From Roseibium sp. MMSF_3412 (GTDB lineage Bacteria; Pseudomonadota; Alphaproteobacteria; Rhizobiales; Stappiaceae), in the NCBI RefSeq assembly GCF_030733265.1, contig NZ_JASHJI010000008.1, forward strand, positions 124,001-188,000: a DNA stretch of 64,000 nucleotides, written 5' to 3'. Position numbers and translations under genes: made by a program. The notes below the pieces were generated by a model. The model did not search any database, was not told the DNA's origin, and was given only the letters and a program-made list of their open reading frames with translations. Shown piece after piece: positions 52,249-62,277 of the stretch (its first letter is position 1; every line of letters begins with the position of its first letter).

Positions 52249-52611
52249 CTAGCCTAACCGATCCACCAGCCACCAGCCACCGATCAGAAATGCCTCTGCA
52301 GCCAGAACACCGACGATGACCTTTTGCCGGGACATGAAGAAAGCCGCAAAACCCGCGCAGGAGGCGGCGATGCGCAGCCACATCGGCGTTTCACTCAAGA
52401 CGCCCTGGGGGAACAGGATCAGCTTCGAGATCAGCCCCGCGACCAGAGCCGTCGCGACACAGCGCACCCAGATGAGCAACTCGCTGTCTTCCCGAAGCCT
52501 GCCGCTGGCGAACACGCCGATCCAGCGCCAGACATCCGTCGCAAGCCATCCCGCCACAAGGATCATCACGTAAGGCCACCACCAGGTATCGCGGATCAGG
52601 GCCTCGGTCAT
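52249..52611 (-). CDS. azlD: Branched-chain amino acid export protein AzlD family
   Basis: This 120-residue membrane protein has about four hydrophobic segments in the AzlD pattern. It partners with AzlC to export branched-chain amino acids or analogues. It overlaps the AzlC gene by an ATGA. I chose the ATG at 52611; the frame extends to 52677 but inside AzlC. Confidence 0.88.
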   Translation of the reverse strand: MTEALIRDTWWWPYVMILVAGWLATDVWRWIGVFASGRLREDSELLIWVRCVATALVAGLISKLILFPQGVLSETPMWLRIAASCAGFAAFFMSRQKVIVGVLAAEAFLIGGWWLVDRLG

Positions 52612-53369
52612 GACAGCCCCTTCCGGACGATCTTCATGCCGAAAAAGGTCGCCGTGCCGCCGATGAGTCCGGTCCACAACAGGTCAAGGCCCGGCAGATA
52701 GAGGTAGACAACCGGCCCGAGGATGAGCCCGACAACCATCGCGGCCTTGTCCACATTGAGACGTGCGGCCCCCCAAAGCGAACAGAGGAAGTAGACCGGT
52801 GTCAGCAAAACCAGGGCACCGGCAACAACGTCCGGCAATCGTTCCACGGCCATATAGGCAATGCCGGTCATGCAGAAGACGAAGGATGTCACGCCCGACC
52901 CAAACCCGGAAAAATACGGCAGACGCGCCTCGCGCGGCAGGTCCGGCAAGGTGCGCATGGCGAACACCCAGGCGGTGACCGCGACGAAATGCGAGGCAAT
53001 CAAAAGATGCCAGTTCTTGGTCTTGCCCGGCACCTTGACCATCGGCATCAGCGCCATCGTCATCGGCATCAGACGGACGGACGCCAGCGCAACGGCAAGC
53101 GCCGCAGGGACCAGCCCCATGCCCGAAGACAACGCACCCGTGAGAACCACGATGGACGGCAGAGCCCAGATGAGACCGGTCATGGCCAGCGTTTCGGGAA
53201 GAGAAAGGCCCGTTTCGCGCGCCAGTCCGGCAAATCCGACAAAGGCTGCGGTCAGAATCAGCGCCGGTATCGAAATCGACGCACGCATGCCCAGGAAGAA
53301 CCAGTCTCTCCCGGTTCGCGCCGGAAGATCAGGCGGAGGCGTTTGCGCAGTTCCTTCAGGAACGGTCAT
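52608..53369 (-). CDS. azlC: Branched-chain amino acid permease AzlC family
   Basis: This 253-residue membrane protein has the AzlC signature (AAFVGFAGLARETGLSLPETLAMTGLIWALPSIVVLTGAL and VALASVRLMPMTMALMP). The substrate within the family is uncertain. The 3' end overlaps the AzlD start, giving a two-gene operon. Confidence 0.9.
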   Translation of the reverse strand: MTVPEGTAQTPPPDLPARTGRDWFFLGMRASISIPALILTAAFVGFAGLARETGLSLPETLAMTGLIWALPSIVVLTGALSSGMGLVPAALAVALASVRLMPMTMALMPMVKVPGKTKNWHLLIASHFVAVTAWVFAMRTLPDLPREARLPYFSGFGSGVTSFVFCMTGIAYMAVERLPDVVAGALVLLTPVYFLCSLWGAARLNVDKAAMVVGLILGPVVYLYLPGLDLLWTGLIGGTATFFGMKIVRKGLS

Positions 53370-53448
53370 TGGAGGGGCACTCAGGACTCGAAAAAAATAA
53401 TAAGGCAGCCTTACATTTTGCGAATGGTTTTGTCCAGTTCACGCAGCA

Positions 53449-54153
53449 CTAAACCGACCGCGTCAACCCGCCGTCAATCCGGATGTTCTGCCCCGTTACA
53501 TAAGCCGCCGCGTCGCTGGCGAGGTAGGAGATCAGGCCGGAGACTTCGTCAGACCGGCCGTAGCGGCCCATCGGGATCCGCGCGCGCCGGTCGTCCTTTT
53601 CCGGAAGACTGTCGATGAAGCCGGGAAGAATGTTGTTCATGCGCACGTTCTGTTCCGCAAACTTGTCGGAAAAGAGCTTGGCGAAGCTGGCAAGGCCTGC
53701 GCGAAACACCCCTGACGTCGGAAACATCGGGTCGGGTTCAAACACGGCGAAGGTGGAGATGTTGAGGATCGTTCCGCCACCCTGCTCCGCCATGATCGGG
53801 GCAACAAGCCGGCTCGGCCGGATGACATTCATCAGGTAGTAGTCCATGCCCCTGTGCCAGTCCTCGTCGGAAATCTCCAGAATGTCGCCCTTGGGCCCAT
53901 GCCCTGCCGAGTTGACAAGAACATCAATCCGACCATAAGCATCGAAAGATTTTTGAACAAATGACTTCAAGTCGTCCAGTTCAAGATTCGATCCCGTAAA
54001 ACCCACGCCGCCAAGCTCTTCAGCGAGAGCCTCCCCCTTCCCGGATGACGACAGGATGGCGACATAGAAGCCGTCGGCGGCCAGGCGGCGCGCAGCGTCC
54101 GCCCCCATTCCGGAACCGCCTGCGGTGACAAGCGCAACTTTTTTCTCACTCAT
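53449..54153 (-). CDS. Short-chain dehydrogenase/reductase-like protein lacking the YxxxK motif
   Basis: This 234-residue protein has the cofactor site VALVTAGGSGMGADAARRL and NSAGHGPKGDILE. The catalytic stretch reads LNISTFAVFEPDPMFPTSGVFRAGL, with neither Tyr nor Lys at the usual places. It resembles the SDR at 12414-13163 (both share MNN-x2-PGF and SxLAEELGG-type segments), suggesting one altered subfamily. The ATG at 54153 lies 28 bp from a mobile repeat (54182), which may supply or have displaced its promoter. The longer frame to 54591 runs through that repeat and is not coding. Confidence 0.82.
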   Translation of the reverse strand: MSEKKVALVTAGGSGMGADAARRLAADGFYVAILSSSGKGEALAEELGGVGFTGSNLELDDLKSFVQKSFDAYGRIDVLVNSAGHGPKGDILEISDEDWHRGMDYYLMNVIRPSRLVAPIMAEQGGGTILNISTFAVFEPDPMFPTSGVFRAGLASFAKLFSDKFAEQNVRMNNILPGFIDSLPEKDDRRARIPMGRYGRSDEVSGLISYLASDAAAYVTGQNIRIDGGLTRSV

Positions 54154-54181
54154 GTCCGACTCCTTTTGTTGCCCACAAACT

Positions 54182-54478
54182 AGAGCATTCTCCGACCAAT
54201 TTGCATCATTTGACCGAGCTGCTTTTTCGCGCTGGCGAGACGGTTCGCCCGCCGCGGTGTTTCCCACCACAAGGGTGAACCAACGATGCCAGAGCGAAAA
54301 AGGGCCCGGCCAACCTTGATGTTTGTCGCTTGAATGCGGTCCACAATGGGTGAGCATATCCTGCCCATCGTCTGCGTTGTGCCACTTGCACGGTGCACCG
54401 CATCGCGTCTCGTGACCCGCCTGGCCGAGTGAGACGGATATCCTCATCAAATGCTCCAAATTGGTCGGAGAATGCTCT
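54182..54478. mobile_element. MITE-like element with ~32-bp terminal inverted repeats
   Basis: The 32-bp ends (54182-54213 and 54447-54478) start AGAGCATTCTCCGACCAATT and match at about 30 positions. The 297-bp interior has no transposase but contains further long imperfect inverted repeats, for example around GCTTTTTCGC and GCGAAAAAGGGC, so the transcript would fold strongly. No clear target duplication is visible. It is 28 bp upstream of the SDR start and about 86 bp from the clpA terminator. Confidence 0.75.
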
Positions 54479-54564
54479 GGGAGTTGATAAGCCGGTCTAC
54501 AAACTAAATTGTCGACCCGAAGTGACGACTGGCGGGAACGGCCTTCGTTTTCAGGCCACAAATA

Positions 54565-54587
54565 AGCCCCGGACGATGTCCGGGGCT
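54565..54587 (-). terminator. Intrinsic-type stem-loop after clpA
   Basis: A perfect 11-bp stem (AAGCCCCGGAC/GTCCGGGGCTT, 3-nt loop) 23 bp below the clpA stop is followed on the minus strand by ATTTGTGG. Confidence 0.7.
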
Positions 54588-54609
54588 TCAATCTGTTTCT
54601 GCTGTCAGG

Positions 54610-57060
54610 TCAGTCCGCCAGCGGCACCTTGGGCACCAGGCTTTTCTTGGAAGACCCGCCCTTGCCGCCACCGGACGACTTTGACTGCTTCGCTGCCGTC
54701 GCTTTCGCGGCAGGTTTGCGGCGCCGTTTCGGCTTGGGCTTTGCTTCCGTCTTGGCCTTCGGTTTGGGCGGGCTCGCCCGCTCCTCAACGCTCTCAAGCA
54801 AGAGCCCGTTGCTGTCCTCGGAGACGGAGACCTTGACCATGCCGCCCTTCTTGAGCTTGCCGAACAGAACCTCGTCGGCAAGCGGGCGTTTGATATGCTC
54901 CTGGATGATCCGCCCGAGCGGCCGTGCACCCATCTGGTTGTCGTAGCCTTTGGTCGCCAGCCATTTGACCGCATCGTCGGTCAACTCGAAGGTCACGTTC
55001 CGATCCGCCAGCTGCACTTCCAGCTGCATGACGAATTTCTCGACGACCTTGTAGACCACTTCCATCGGCAGGTTGCCGAACGGGATGATCGCGTCGAGAC
55101 GGTTCCGGAATTCAGGCGTGAACAGCTTGTTGATCGCTTCCGTATCGTCGCCCTCACGCTTGATGCGGTTGAAGCCGACAGGCATTTTCGCCATGTCCGA
55201 AGCACCGGCATTCGTCGTCATGATGAGGATCACGTTTCGGAAATCGACCTGCTTGCCATTGTGATCGGTCAGCTTTCCGTGGTCCATCACCTGCAGAAGG
55301 ATGTTGAACAGGTCCGGATGCGCTTTTTCGATCTCATCCAAGAGAAGAACACAATGCGGATGCTGGTCGACACCGTCGGTCAACAGGCCGCCCTGGTCGA
55401 AGCCGACATATCCCGGAGGCGCGCCGATCAGCCGCGACACCGTATGCCGCTCCATGTATTCCGACATGTCGAAACGGATCAGTTCCACCCCGAGCGAGGA
55501 CGCAAGCTGACGGGCCACTTCCGTCTTGCCGACACCGGTCGGGCCGGAGAAAAGGTAGCTGCCTATCGGCTTGTCCGGCTCGCGCAAGCCCGCGCGTGCA
55601 AGCTTGATTGCCGAGGCAAGCGTTTCGATGGCCGAATCCTGGCCGTAGACGACGCGCTTCAGATCCTTGCCGAGATTTTCCAGCACTTCCGCATCGTCCT
55701 TGGAAACGGATTTCGGCGGAATGCGTGCCATCGTGGCAATCGTGTTCTCGATTTCCTTGACGCCGATGGTCTTGCGGCGACGGGCTTCGGGCACCAGCAT
55801 CTGAGACGCGCCCGTTTCATCGAGAACGTCGATCGCCTTGTCTGGCAACTTTCGATCGGAGATGTATTTCGCCGAAAGCTCCACGGCCGTCTTGATGGCA
55901 TCGTTCGTGTAGCGAACCTTGTGGAAGTCCTCGAAATAAGGCTTCAGGCCCTTGAGAATATCGATGGCGTCCGGAATCGTCGGCTCATTGACGTCGATCT
56001 TCTGGAACCGGCGCACCAGAGCACGGTCCTTCTCGAAGAACTGACGATACTCCTTGTACGTTGTCGAACCGATGCAACGGATCGCGCCCGAGGCAAGAGC
56101 GGGCTTCAGAAGGTTCGATGCGTCCATTGCGCCGCCGGATGTCGCACCTGCGCCGATGACCGTATGGATCTCGTCGATGAACATGACCGCACCCGGGAAA
56201 TCCTCGATCTCCTTGACGACCTGTTTCAGCCGTTCCTCAAAGTCGCCGCGATAGCGGGTCCCGGCCAGCAGCGCGCCCATGTCGAGCGAGAAGATGGTCG
56301 CGTCCAGAAGAACATCCGGCACGTCCTCGTTGACGATCCGGTGTGCGAGACCTTCTGCAATTGCTGTCTTTCCGACGCCCGGGTCGCCGACAAACAGGGG
56401 ATTGTTTTTCGAACGGCGGCACAGGATCTGAATGGTGCGCTGGATTTCACTGTCGCGCCCGATCAGCGGATCGATCTTGCCACTCGTTGCCTTTTCATTG
56501 AGGTTGACGCAATAGGCTTCGAGCGCATCGGTTTTCTGACTGGATTTTTTCTCTCCTTCGGAGCCCGGCAGGATGTCCTCTTCCTCCGCCCCCTCGACGG
56601 GGCGCGCCTCGGACATCCCCGGACGTTTCGCGATGCCGTGCGAGATGTAGTTGACCGCGTCGTAGCGGGTCATATCCTGGTCCTGCAGGAAATAGGCAGC
56701 GTGGCTTTCGCGTTCGGCAAAGATTGCAACGAGCACGTTAGCACCCGTCACTTCCTCGCGCCCCGACGACTGGACGTGAATGACAGCACGCTGGATCACT
56801 CTCTGGAAGCCTGCCGTCGGCTTGGAGTCCTCGTCACTGTCCGTAACAAGATTGTCCAGCTCCGTCTCTATGTATTCAAGCAGGTTCCGGCGGATCGTAT
56901 CCAGATCGACGTTGCAGGCCCGCATGACCGCTGCGGCGTCCTGATCGTCAAGCAAGGCCAGAAGCAGGTGTTCCAGCGTCGCATATTCCTGCTGCCGTTC
57001 ATTGGCGAAGGCAAGAGCCTGATGAAGGGCTTTTTCAAGACTGCGTGAGAAAGAAGGCAC
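54610..57060 (-). CDS. clpA: ATP-dependent Clp protease ATP-binding subunit ClpA
   Basis: This 816-residue AAA+ unfoldase has the ClpA N-domain ([29 protein letters not shown]), two AAA modules with Walker A motifs GDPGVGKT (about 228) and GPTGVGKT (about 507), and the linked Walker B and sensor segments. It feeds ClpP with ClpS-delivered N-degron and other substrates. The C-terminus has a long basic Lys/Pro/Ala-rich tail (after about residue 765) typical of some alphaproteobacteria. clpS lies 12 bp upstream. Confidence 0.96.
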   Translation of the reverse strand: MPSFSRSLEKALHQALAFANERQQEYATLEHLLLALLDDQDAAAVMRACNVDLDTIRRNLLEYIETELDNLVTDSDEDSKPTAGFQRVIQRAVIHVQSSGREEVTGANVLVAIFAERESHAAYFLQDQDMTRYDAVNYISHGIAKRPGMSEARPVEGAEEEDILPGSEGEKKSSQKTDALEAYCVNLNEKATSGKIDPLIGRDSEIQRTIQILCRRSKNNPLFVGDPGVGKTAIAEGLAHRIVNEDVPDVLLDATIFSLDMGALLAGTRYRGDFEERLKQVVKEIEDFPGAVMFIDEIHTVIGAGATSGGAMDASNLLKPALASGAIRCIGSTTYKEYRQFFEKDRALVRRFQKIDVNEPTIPDAIDILKGLKPYFEDFHKVRYTNDAIKTAVELSAKYISDRKLPDKAIDVLDETGASQMLVPEARRRKTIGVKEIENTIATMARIPPKSVSKDDAEVLENLGKDLKRVVYGQDSAIETLASAIKLARAGLREPDKPIGSYLFSGPTGVGKTEVARQLASSLGVELIRFDMSEYMERHTVSRLIGAPPGYVGFDQGGLLTDGVDQHPHCVLLLDEIEKAHPDLFNILLQVMDHGKLTDHNGKQVDFRNVILIMTTNAGASDMAKMPVGFNRIKREGDDTEAINKLFTPEFRNRLDAIIPFGNLPMEVVYKVVEKFVMQLEVQLADRNVTFELTDDAVKWLATKGYDNQMGARPLGRIIQEHIKRPLADEVLFGKLKKGGMVKVSVSEDSNGLLLESVEERASPPKPKAKTEAKPKPKRRRKPAAKATAAKQSKSSGGGKGGSSKKSLVPKVPLAD

Positions 57061-57072
57061 GTAGATTAGTCC

Positions 57073-57429
57073 TCACTTTTTTTCCATGACGCATTGCAGA
57101 GGATGCTGATGCTTGCGCGCAAAGTCCATGACCTGGGTGACTTTGGTTTCAGCGACCTCGTAAGAGAATACGCCGCACTCGCCGACACCGTGGTGATGCA
57201 CATGCAACATGATACGCGTGGCTTCCTCCCGGTTCTTCTGGAAGAAACTCTCCACGACGTGGATGACAAACTCCATTGGAGTATAGTCGTCATTCAAAAG
57301 CAGCACGCGATAGAGATTGGGCCGCTTCGTTACCGTTTTCGTCCGGGTGACAACAACCGTCCCGGTGTCGCCACCGTCGTTGTCATGATCGGAGCCCGCT
57401 GACATTGCCGTATCTATCGCCTCGTTCAT
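57073..57429 (-). CDS. clpS: ClpA adaptor protein ClpS
   Basis: This 118-residue adaptor has the ClpS core ([61 protein letters not shown]) with the DD-Y-TPM N-degron pocket. It delivers N-end-rule substrates to ClpA, encoded immediately downstream. The start is uncertain: ATG at 57429 (MNEAID) or 57405 (MSAGSD). The acidic N-terminus is poorly conserved. Confidence 0.95.
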   Translation of the reverse strand: MNEAIDTAMSAGSDHDNDGGDTGTVVVTRTKTVTKRPNLYRVLLLNDDYTPMEFVIHVVESFFQKNREEATRIMLHVHHHGVGECGVFSYEVAETKVTQVMDFARKHQHPLQCVMEKK

Positions 57430-57807
57430 TCCGGCAGTTACCAGTATTTGTATCTCGTGACAGTTGCCTTTCGGCAATCAGTCCGGCTACGGGAACCCAC
57501 GGTCTCTCTCCGGGGGCATTGGATCTTCGCTGATAATCCTGCCGCGCAAGCGGCGCTTGCGCAATGGTCGATTTCATCAAGATTTAGGTGAACACCTCTT
57601 TTGGGACAGGAGCGTCCCCGTCAATGAGGAATGTAGGTGTCTGAAATTCGAATAAAAGGTCCGGGCGGCACACAATTCGGTGTCTGTGTACTTTCACCTG
57701 TGCACCACATTCGAAAACTGGGTAAATCTGTGCATATAAAACAAAAACCCGGCTGCGAGGAGCCGGGTTCGATCTTCATACCGTCGTGAAACGGAGTGTC
57801 CGCAAGC
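57430..57807. other. Intergenic region between clpS and the phasin gene
   Basis: No gene is seen. It contains a perfect GCGCAAGC-GGC-GCTTGCGC inverted repeat (57544-57562), possibly an operator or hairpin upstream of clpS, and the phasin terminator at 57746-57769. Confidence 0.45.
57746..57769 (-). terminator. Intrinsic terminator of the phasin gene
   Basis: On the minus strand the 9-bp stem AACCCGGCT/AGCCGGGTT with a 6-nt loop is followed by TTTGTTTT. It lies 38 bp after the phasin stop. Confidence 0.9.
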
Positions 57808-58140
57808 TTACTTGGCCATTTTGCCGAGTACACCTTCATATGGCTTGTAGGCGTCTTTGGACATGTCGGTGACCATTTCACCAAGCTTTGTCATTTCGCC
57901 GACAAAACCTTCATAGGCGGTTTTGACATAGTCTGCCTGAGCTTCGAAAGCCTTGTCCAGCGACTTGGAAGCAACCAGCTTCTCAACAGCAGCTGTGCCT
58001 TCTTCAAAAGACTTCTTCTGATAGTCGGCGACTTCGGCTGCAATCGCCTGGAAGCCTTTGCTCATGGAACCGAAGGATTCCATCGCCATGTCCATGTTGT
58101 CTTTGCTCAACTTCTGCAAGTCATCCAAGTTGTTCATCAT
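57808..58140 (-). CDS. Phasin family protein
   Basis: This 110-residue, alanine/lysine-rich helical protein has the phasin-2 layout (DDLQKLSKDNMDMAMESFGSMSKGFQAIAAEVADYQKKSFEEGTAAVEKLVASKSLDKAFEAQADYVKTAYEGFVGEMTKLGE). It coats polyhydroxyalkanoate granules or serves as a related cytoplasmic granule protein. Start at the double ATG (58140), after GAGGTCAGGTAG. It has its own terminator, so it is monocistronic. Confidence 0.92.
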   Translation of the reverse strand: MMNNLDDLQKLSKDNMDMAMESFGSMSKGFQAIAAEVADYQKKSFEEGTAAVEKLVASKSLDKAFEAQADYVKTAYEGFVGEMTKLGEMVTDMSKDAYKPYEGVLGKMAK

Positions 58141-58751
58141 CTACCTGACCTCATCCAGCGGACCGGATCGAGAAGCCTTTTGGCACGGCTTGACAAGACG
58201 TCCGGTGCGCGTATCGCGTTACCTATAGGAACGTGTTCGTAATGCACTGCACAATAACTGTCAAGGTTATTTTGCATTGCAACAACAACCATTACGCGAA
58301 TTTAATTCCACCTATCCCATAAGGAGAAACCCGCTTCTGACATGCAATTGCCGATTGCGGGTCTGGCGATGAAACAGATCCCGGGAACTGGACGACACGT
58401 CTCAAAAACTCCAATATTGAGCAACACAATGCTGGTCACCAACATGGGCGAAACCGGCTTTTAACAATTAATTTTCTATTTTTACGTAGAAATACAAGTG
58501 GAGTAAAAGCATTTTGTTGAATTAATTTGAAATTAACAAATAAATTAGAGCTTAATAAAGCATTAACTCTAATAAAAAACTACTCGTCACAGTGGTTTTT
58601 CTGCAATTCATTTACACATTCGTAACCGTGATTCCATCAAATAAACCGGACATCACGGAGCATTGCGTTGGATCGCGGGGGTGGAAGATTCAGCCCGCAA
58701 TTCTCCAGACTGAAATATGTGACCCGGATTGGGAATGTAACAGTGTTTGGT
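58141..58751. other. Long AT-rich intergenic region between phasin and the carboxypeptidase
   Basis: The stretch from about 58440 to 58580 is strongly AT-rich with no convincing gene. It has a TTAGAG...CTCTAA hairpin (58545-58572) and several near-palindromic AT tracts. Phasin and carboxypeptidase promoters must lie here. A 40-codon frame at 58342 has a poorly spaced ribosome site, so I do not call it. Confidence 0.5.
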
Positions 58752-60458
58752 ATGCGTTCTTTTCGCATTGTTCGGTCGATGGCTCGGATCGGCAAAATTC
58801 TCGCTCTCAGCGGCCTGGTGTTCGCTTTGCCGGCCGCGGCAAATGCAAACCCGAAATACGCGGGCATCGTCGTTGACGCCAAGACGGGCAAGACCCTTTA
58901 CGCTTCCTCTGCAGATGCGTACCGCTATCCCGCCTCCCTCACCAAGATCATGACGCTCTATGTTGTCTTTGAGGAACTCGAGGCAGGTCGTCTTTCCCTC
59001 AATTCCAGACTGAAGGTTTCCAAGTACGCAGCTGGCCGGCCACCGTCGAAACTCGGCCTGAAGCCCGGTAAGACCATCAAGGTGAAAGACGCCATTCTGG
59101 CGCTCGTGACCAAGTCCGCAAATGACGTCGCCACCGTCGTCGCCGAAAACATCGGCGGGTCGGAGAAGAAATTTGCCGAACGCATGACCCGCACGGCGCG
59201 CGCTCTTGGCATGAAAAAGACGACGTTCCGCAACCCGCACGGCCTGCCGAATTCCGGGCAACGCACGACTGCGCGGGACATGGCCACTCTCGGACGCGCC
59301 ATTCAGGAGCACTATCCCCAGTACTACAGCTACTTCAAGACGCGTTCCTACAAGTATGGCGGCCGCACCTATGGCAACCACAACAAGCTGCTCGGCAGGG
59401 TCAAGGGCGTGGACGGGATCAAGACGGGTTACATCCGCGCGTCGGGCTTCAACCTGGTGACGTCGGTGAACCGCAACGGTCGTCAGATTGTTGCCGTCGT
59501 CATGGGTGGACGCTCCGGTGCCTCCCGAAATGCCCAGATGACCAAGCTGATCAACCGTTATCTCTCCAAGGCGAGCCGGGGCAAGAAAACCGTACCGGCC
59601 ATCGCCAAGGGCGGAGCAGCGCCCATCTTCGTCGCTTCGGCACTTAAGGCACCTCCACTGCCCAAGGCGAAGCCCGGCAGCCGGCAGGCGCCTGCAAACG
59701 GTGCACCGATGGTCCTTGCATTCAATGCCAATGCTCCGAAAACCGCTGTGCCGGTGCCTTCTCCGACCAGCGCTCCGGCGGTGGTAAAGACCACAGCGAA
59801 CACGGCCCCGAAAACCATTCCAGGCTTCGGAGAGACCGTCCCGGTTCCGCCCAAGCTGGTCAAGCAACGGTTTGACGAAACATTTGCAGTTGCGACCGCA
59901 TTGCCCCCGATCCCGCGTGAAAGCCCAGGCCTGAACCTCACGACAAACTCGACCGGTAAAAAAGCGTTGCAGGACGCAGCGAGAAGTGCGGCAACAAGGT
60001 CAGCCGGCGTCGAGCCTGCGCGCAGCAACAACCCGGTTCCCGCAAAGACGATCACCGTGGAAACAGTGAAGATCGAAACGGTCCCGGCTCCCGAAACCGT
60101 AAAAGCTCCGGCAGCAATCGCGATCGCTTCGGTGGCCGCGGCACCCCGGGTCGAACCGGAAACACGCGGTGACAGTGTCACTGTCGCAACGAGCGACAGG
60201 CCGGACATCAAGCCGGGCTGGCAGGTTCAGATCGCCGCATCGGAGTCGGAAAACCAGGCAGTTGCCCTTTTGAAGAGGGCCAAGTCCAGAACCGGCTCGG
60301 CCCTTCGCGGACGCAGTCCTTACACGGAACCCGTCGATGCCAACGGACAGACCCTATACCGGGCACGTTTCGTGGGCTTCGAGAACAAGACCGCAGCGCG
60401 CAGAGCCTGCAGAACTCTCAAAAAGGCAAAATTCGCCTGCTTCGCCATCTATCAGTAA
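58752..60458 (+). CDS. D-alanyl-D-alanine carboxypeptidase (DacA/PBP5-like) with SPOR domain
   Basis: This 568-residue protein has a signal region (SMARIGKILALSGLVFALPAAANA) and an S11 peptidase domain with S62-x2-K65 (PASLTK), S121-x-N123 (KSAND) and K223-T-G225 (GIKTGY). A long proline/alanine/valine-rich linker (about 300-480) leads to a C-terminal SPOR domain (GWQVQIAASESENQAVALLKRAKSR ... AARRACRTLKKAKFACFAI) that binds denuded septal glycan. It trims pentapeptides during division. The ATG at 58752 is chosen; 58779 is also possible. Confidence 0.92.
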   Translation: MRSFRIVRSMARIGKILALSGLVFALPAAANANPKYAGIVVDAKTGKTLYASSADAYRYPASLTKIMTLYVVFEELEAGRLSLNSRLKVSKYAAGRPPSKLGLKPGKTIKVKDAILALVTKSANDVATVVAENIGGSEKKFAERMTRTARALGMKKTTFRNPHGLPNSGQRTTARDMATLGRAIQEHYPQYYSYFKTRSYKYGGRTYGNHNKLLGRVKGVDGIKTGYIRASGFNLVTSVNRNGRQIVAVVMGGRSGASRNAQMTKLINRYLSKASRGKKTVPAIAKGGAAPIFVASALKAPPLPKAKPGSRQAPANGAPMVLAFNANAPKTAVPVPSPTSAPAVVKTTANTAPKTIPGFGETVPVPPKLVKQRFDETFAVATALPPIPRESPGLNLTTNSTGKKALQDAARSAATRSAGVEPARSNNPVPAKTITVETVKIETVPAPETVKAPAAIAIASVAAAPRVEPETRGDSVTVATSDRPDIKPGWQVQIAASESENQAVALLKRAKSRTGSALRGRSPYTEPVDANGQTLYRARFVGFENKTAARRACRTLKKAKFACFAIYQ

Positions 60459-60475
60459 CAGCGTAACGGATGTCC

Positions 60476-61183
60476 TCAATGTCTTCTGAGAAGCGTGTCT
60501 TTAGCCTCGTTGATTTTCGCCGCGAGGAAACCGGATCCCCCCTTGTCGGGATGAACGCGCAGCATAAGCCTGCGGTGCGCGGCTCGAATTTCCGCGTCCC
60601 CGGCATCGGGAGAAAGCCCCAGGATCTCGTAGGCCTCCTCATCTGTCATGGGGCCAGAGCTCGCCGGGCCTCCCTGCCCCTCTGCTCCATCCGACTGGAA
60701 GTGTTCACGCCATCCGGCAAACCGGCGGTCGAAATAAGCTTCGATTAATTTCAGGCTCTGGTCGTCCTGCTGGCATTCCTGCCAGAAGGCGTGAAGCTGC
60801 TCTTCCCTCAGTTCGTCCAGATTTCGGCCCTGGAAACTGCCTGCCAGAACAACACCTGACATTTCGCCGGTGTCATGGTCCAGTTCCATCTCGATCATTG
60901 CAGTTCTGACCCGCGAGCGTTGACCGGATGACTTGTCGGGCTTGTACGTGCCGGTCAGACCACCCAGCCCCGCCAGTCCGAGAAGCGACAGACCGAATCC
61001 GATCGTGGGAATGGCGAACATGAAACGGCCGGTGACAAGGAACACCGCTCCGAGCAGCAACAAGGCGACGCCGCCAAACGTACGTACCTTGCGCGCCAGG
61101 TCTGCGGGGTTCGCCTGAACAAAGCTTCGCGCACCGAAGATCACGGCGGCGAGCAAGATCAATCCAAAAAGAAAATAGAACAT
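60476..61183 (-). CDS. Membrane-anchored J-domain protein (TIM14-like)
   Basis: This 235-residue protein has N-terminal membrane helices ([21 protein letters not shown] and a [26 protein letters not shown] stretch) and a C-terminal J-domain ([51 protein letters not shown]) with the HPD signature. It would recruit DnaK at the membrane. Its ATG overlaps the VWA stop by 1 bp (TGATG), so they are translationally coupled. Confidence 0.9.
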   Translation of the reverse strand: MFYFLFGLILLAAVIFGARSFVQANPADLARKVRTFGGVALLLLGAVFLVTGRFMFAIPTIGFGLSLLGLAGLGGLTGTYKPDKSSGQRSRVRTAMIEMELDHDTGEMSGVVLAGSFQGRNLDELREEQLHAFWQECQQDDQSLKLIEAYFDRRFAGWREHFQSDGAEGQGGPASSGPMTDEEAYEILGLSPDAGDAEIRAAHRRLMLRVHPDKGGSGFLAAKINEAKDTLLRRH

Positions 61184-61917
61184 CAGCCAGGCTTGATTTG
61201 CTGCAACAGCAGACGAGCGCCCTGCCCGCCTTTCTTTTCCAGCGCCTTGAGAGCGCTGTGCCCACCACTTGCAAAAACCGCGACCGCCTTCAAGAGCTCG
61301 GCAAGTTGCTGCGCCGAACCGGCATCAAATGGGCAATATGCACCTTTGGTCAGGCGCGCCATCTCGCGGAAGGCCTGCTCAGCCACCGCATCGCGCCCTT
61401 CCTGAAAAAGAAACATCGGAACACCGAGCAATCCGAGTTGCCCGGCCTTGTCGCAAAGCATGTCGACGTCTTCCTCCATGCAGTCCCCGACATATACCAC
61501 GGCCGCGATTTTCTCGTCCGCCGCTGACTGTAGGGCTGCGGACAGGACCTTGCCGATCTGCGTGCGCCCTCCCTGGACGGAAATCCGGCTCATTGCCCGG
61601 GCCAGTTCGTCGCTCCGCTCGAACCATCTGGACGCCCTGCATTCACCGAACCCGCGGAAATAGACCAGCTTGATTCTCAGGCCGCCTATCTTTCCCGCTT
61701 CCTGGAACATTTCAGCCTGGATGTGGCAGGCCCTGTCCCAGGTCGGCTGACGGCTCATCGTGGCATCAAGGGCAAAGATCAGACGCCCGGCACTCCCTGA
61801 CTGGGGCTTGATTGTTTTCGCTTTCTCCAGAAACGCGGACACATCGTCGACGGTGGACGGGCTCTGCGCGTCCTGCCGGAGGGGTGTCCCAACTGTGCCG
61901 TCTCTGGATTTTGCCAT
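61183..61917 (-). CDS. VWA-like domain protein coupled to the J-domain gene
   Basis: This 244-residue soluble protein has a VWA-like Rossmann fold: [20 protein letters not shown] with the first metal-site motif (DATMS, a DxTxS variant), [31 protein letters not shown] and [10 protein letters not shown]. It may bind Mg and partner proteins. I chose the ATG at 61917, which has an AGGGA site and avoids the repeat-derived upstream frame (to 62199). The J-domain gene overlaps it by 1 bp. Confidence 0.8.
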   Translation of the reverse strand: MAKSRDGTVGTPLRQDAQSPSTVDDVSAFLEKAKTIKPQSGSAGRLIFALDATMSRQPTWDRACHIQAEMFQEAGKIGGLRIKLVYFRGFGECRASRWFERSDELARAMSRISVQGGRTQIGKVLSAALQSAADEKIAAVVYVGDCMEEDVDMLCDKAGQLGLLGVPMFLFQEGRDAVAEQAFREMARLTKGAYCPFDAGSAQQLAELLKAVAVFASGGHSALKALEKKGGQGARLLLQQIKPG

Positions 61918-62009
61918 GCTGTCTTTTCCCTGCCGCACTCTTTCACCAAGAAAGTGGGCATGTGAGCGCTTTTTGACAAGTTTACATCGGCTTTCCAGGG
62001 TCCATACCC

Positions 62010-62277
62010 TAGGGTACGGACCCATAAATGACGCCGATTTGGCGGCAGAAATGGCAAAATCTCGGGAGGAAGCGTGTGCAGAGCGGGCTTTTTGCCCGGT
62101 CAAGCGCGGTGACGCTGCGAGGTGAGGCCATTTTGCCGTCCTTTGGATTTGGCCGTTTTGGCCATCTGCCACGTCGCGAAAGGCTTGAAAATGAACCACA
62201 TTTCCTGCGCTTTCACTCCTCGCAGTTAGTCAAAACGATCCAAACCAAATTGACTTCATTTATGGGTCCGTACCCTA
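62010..62277. mobile_element. MITE-like element with perfect 22-bp terminal inverted repeats
   Basis: TAGGGTACGGACCCATAAAT at the left end (62010-62031) is exactly complementary to 62256-62277. The 268-bp interior has no gene. TA lies at both outer ends, consistent with a TA target site, and a TACCCTAGGGTA palindrome covers the left junction. The right end provides the last bases, including the stop codon, of the DUF1489 gene. Confidence 0.75.

Noticed and set aside
53449-54591. 380-codon version of the second SDR
   Set aside because: The extra N-terminal part is translated from the MITE-like repeat; MSEKKVALVTAGG at 54153 is the normal SDR start.
54895-57048. 717-codon open frame on the plus strand
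   Set aside because: Antisense to clpA; no ribosome site, composition like a shadow frame.
58342-58464. 40-codon frame starting MQLPIAGLAMKQIPGTGRHV
   Set aside because: AAGGAG is about 15 bp from the ATG, too far, and the sequence shows no domain.
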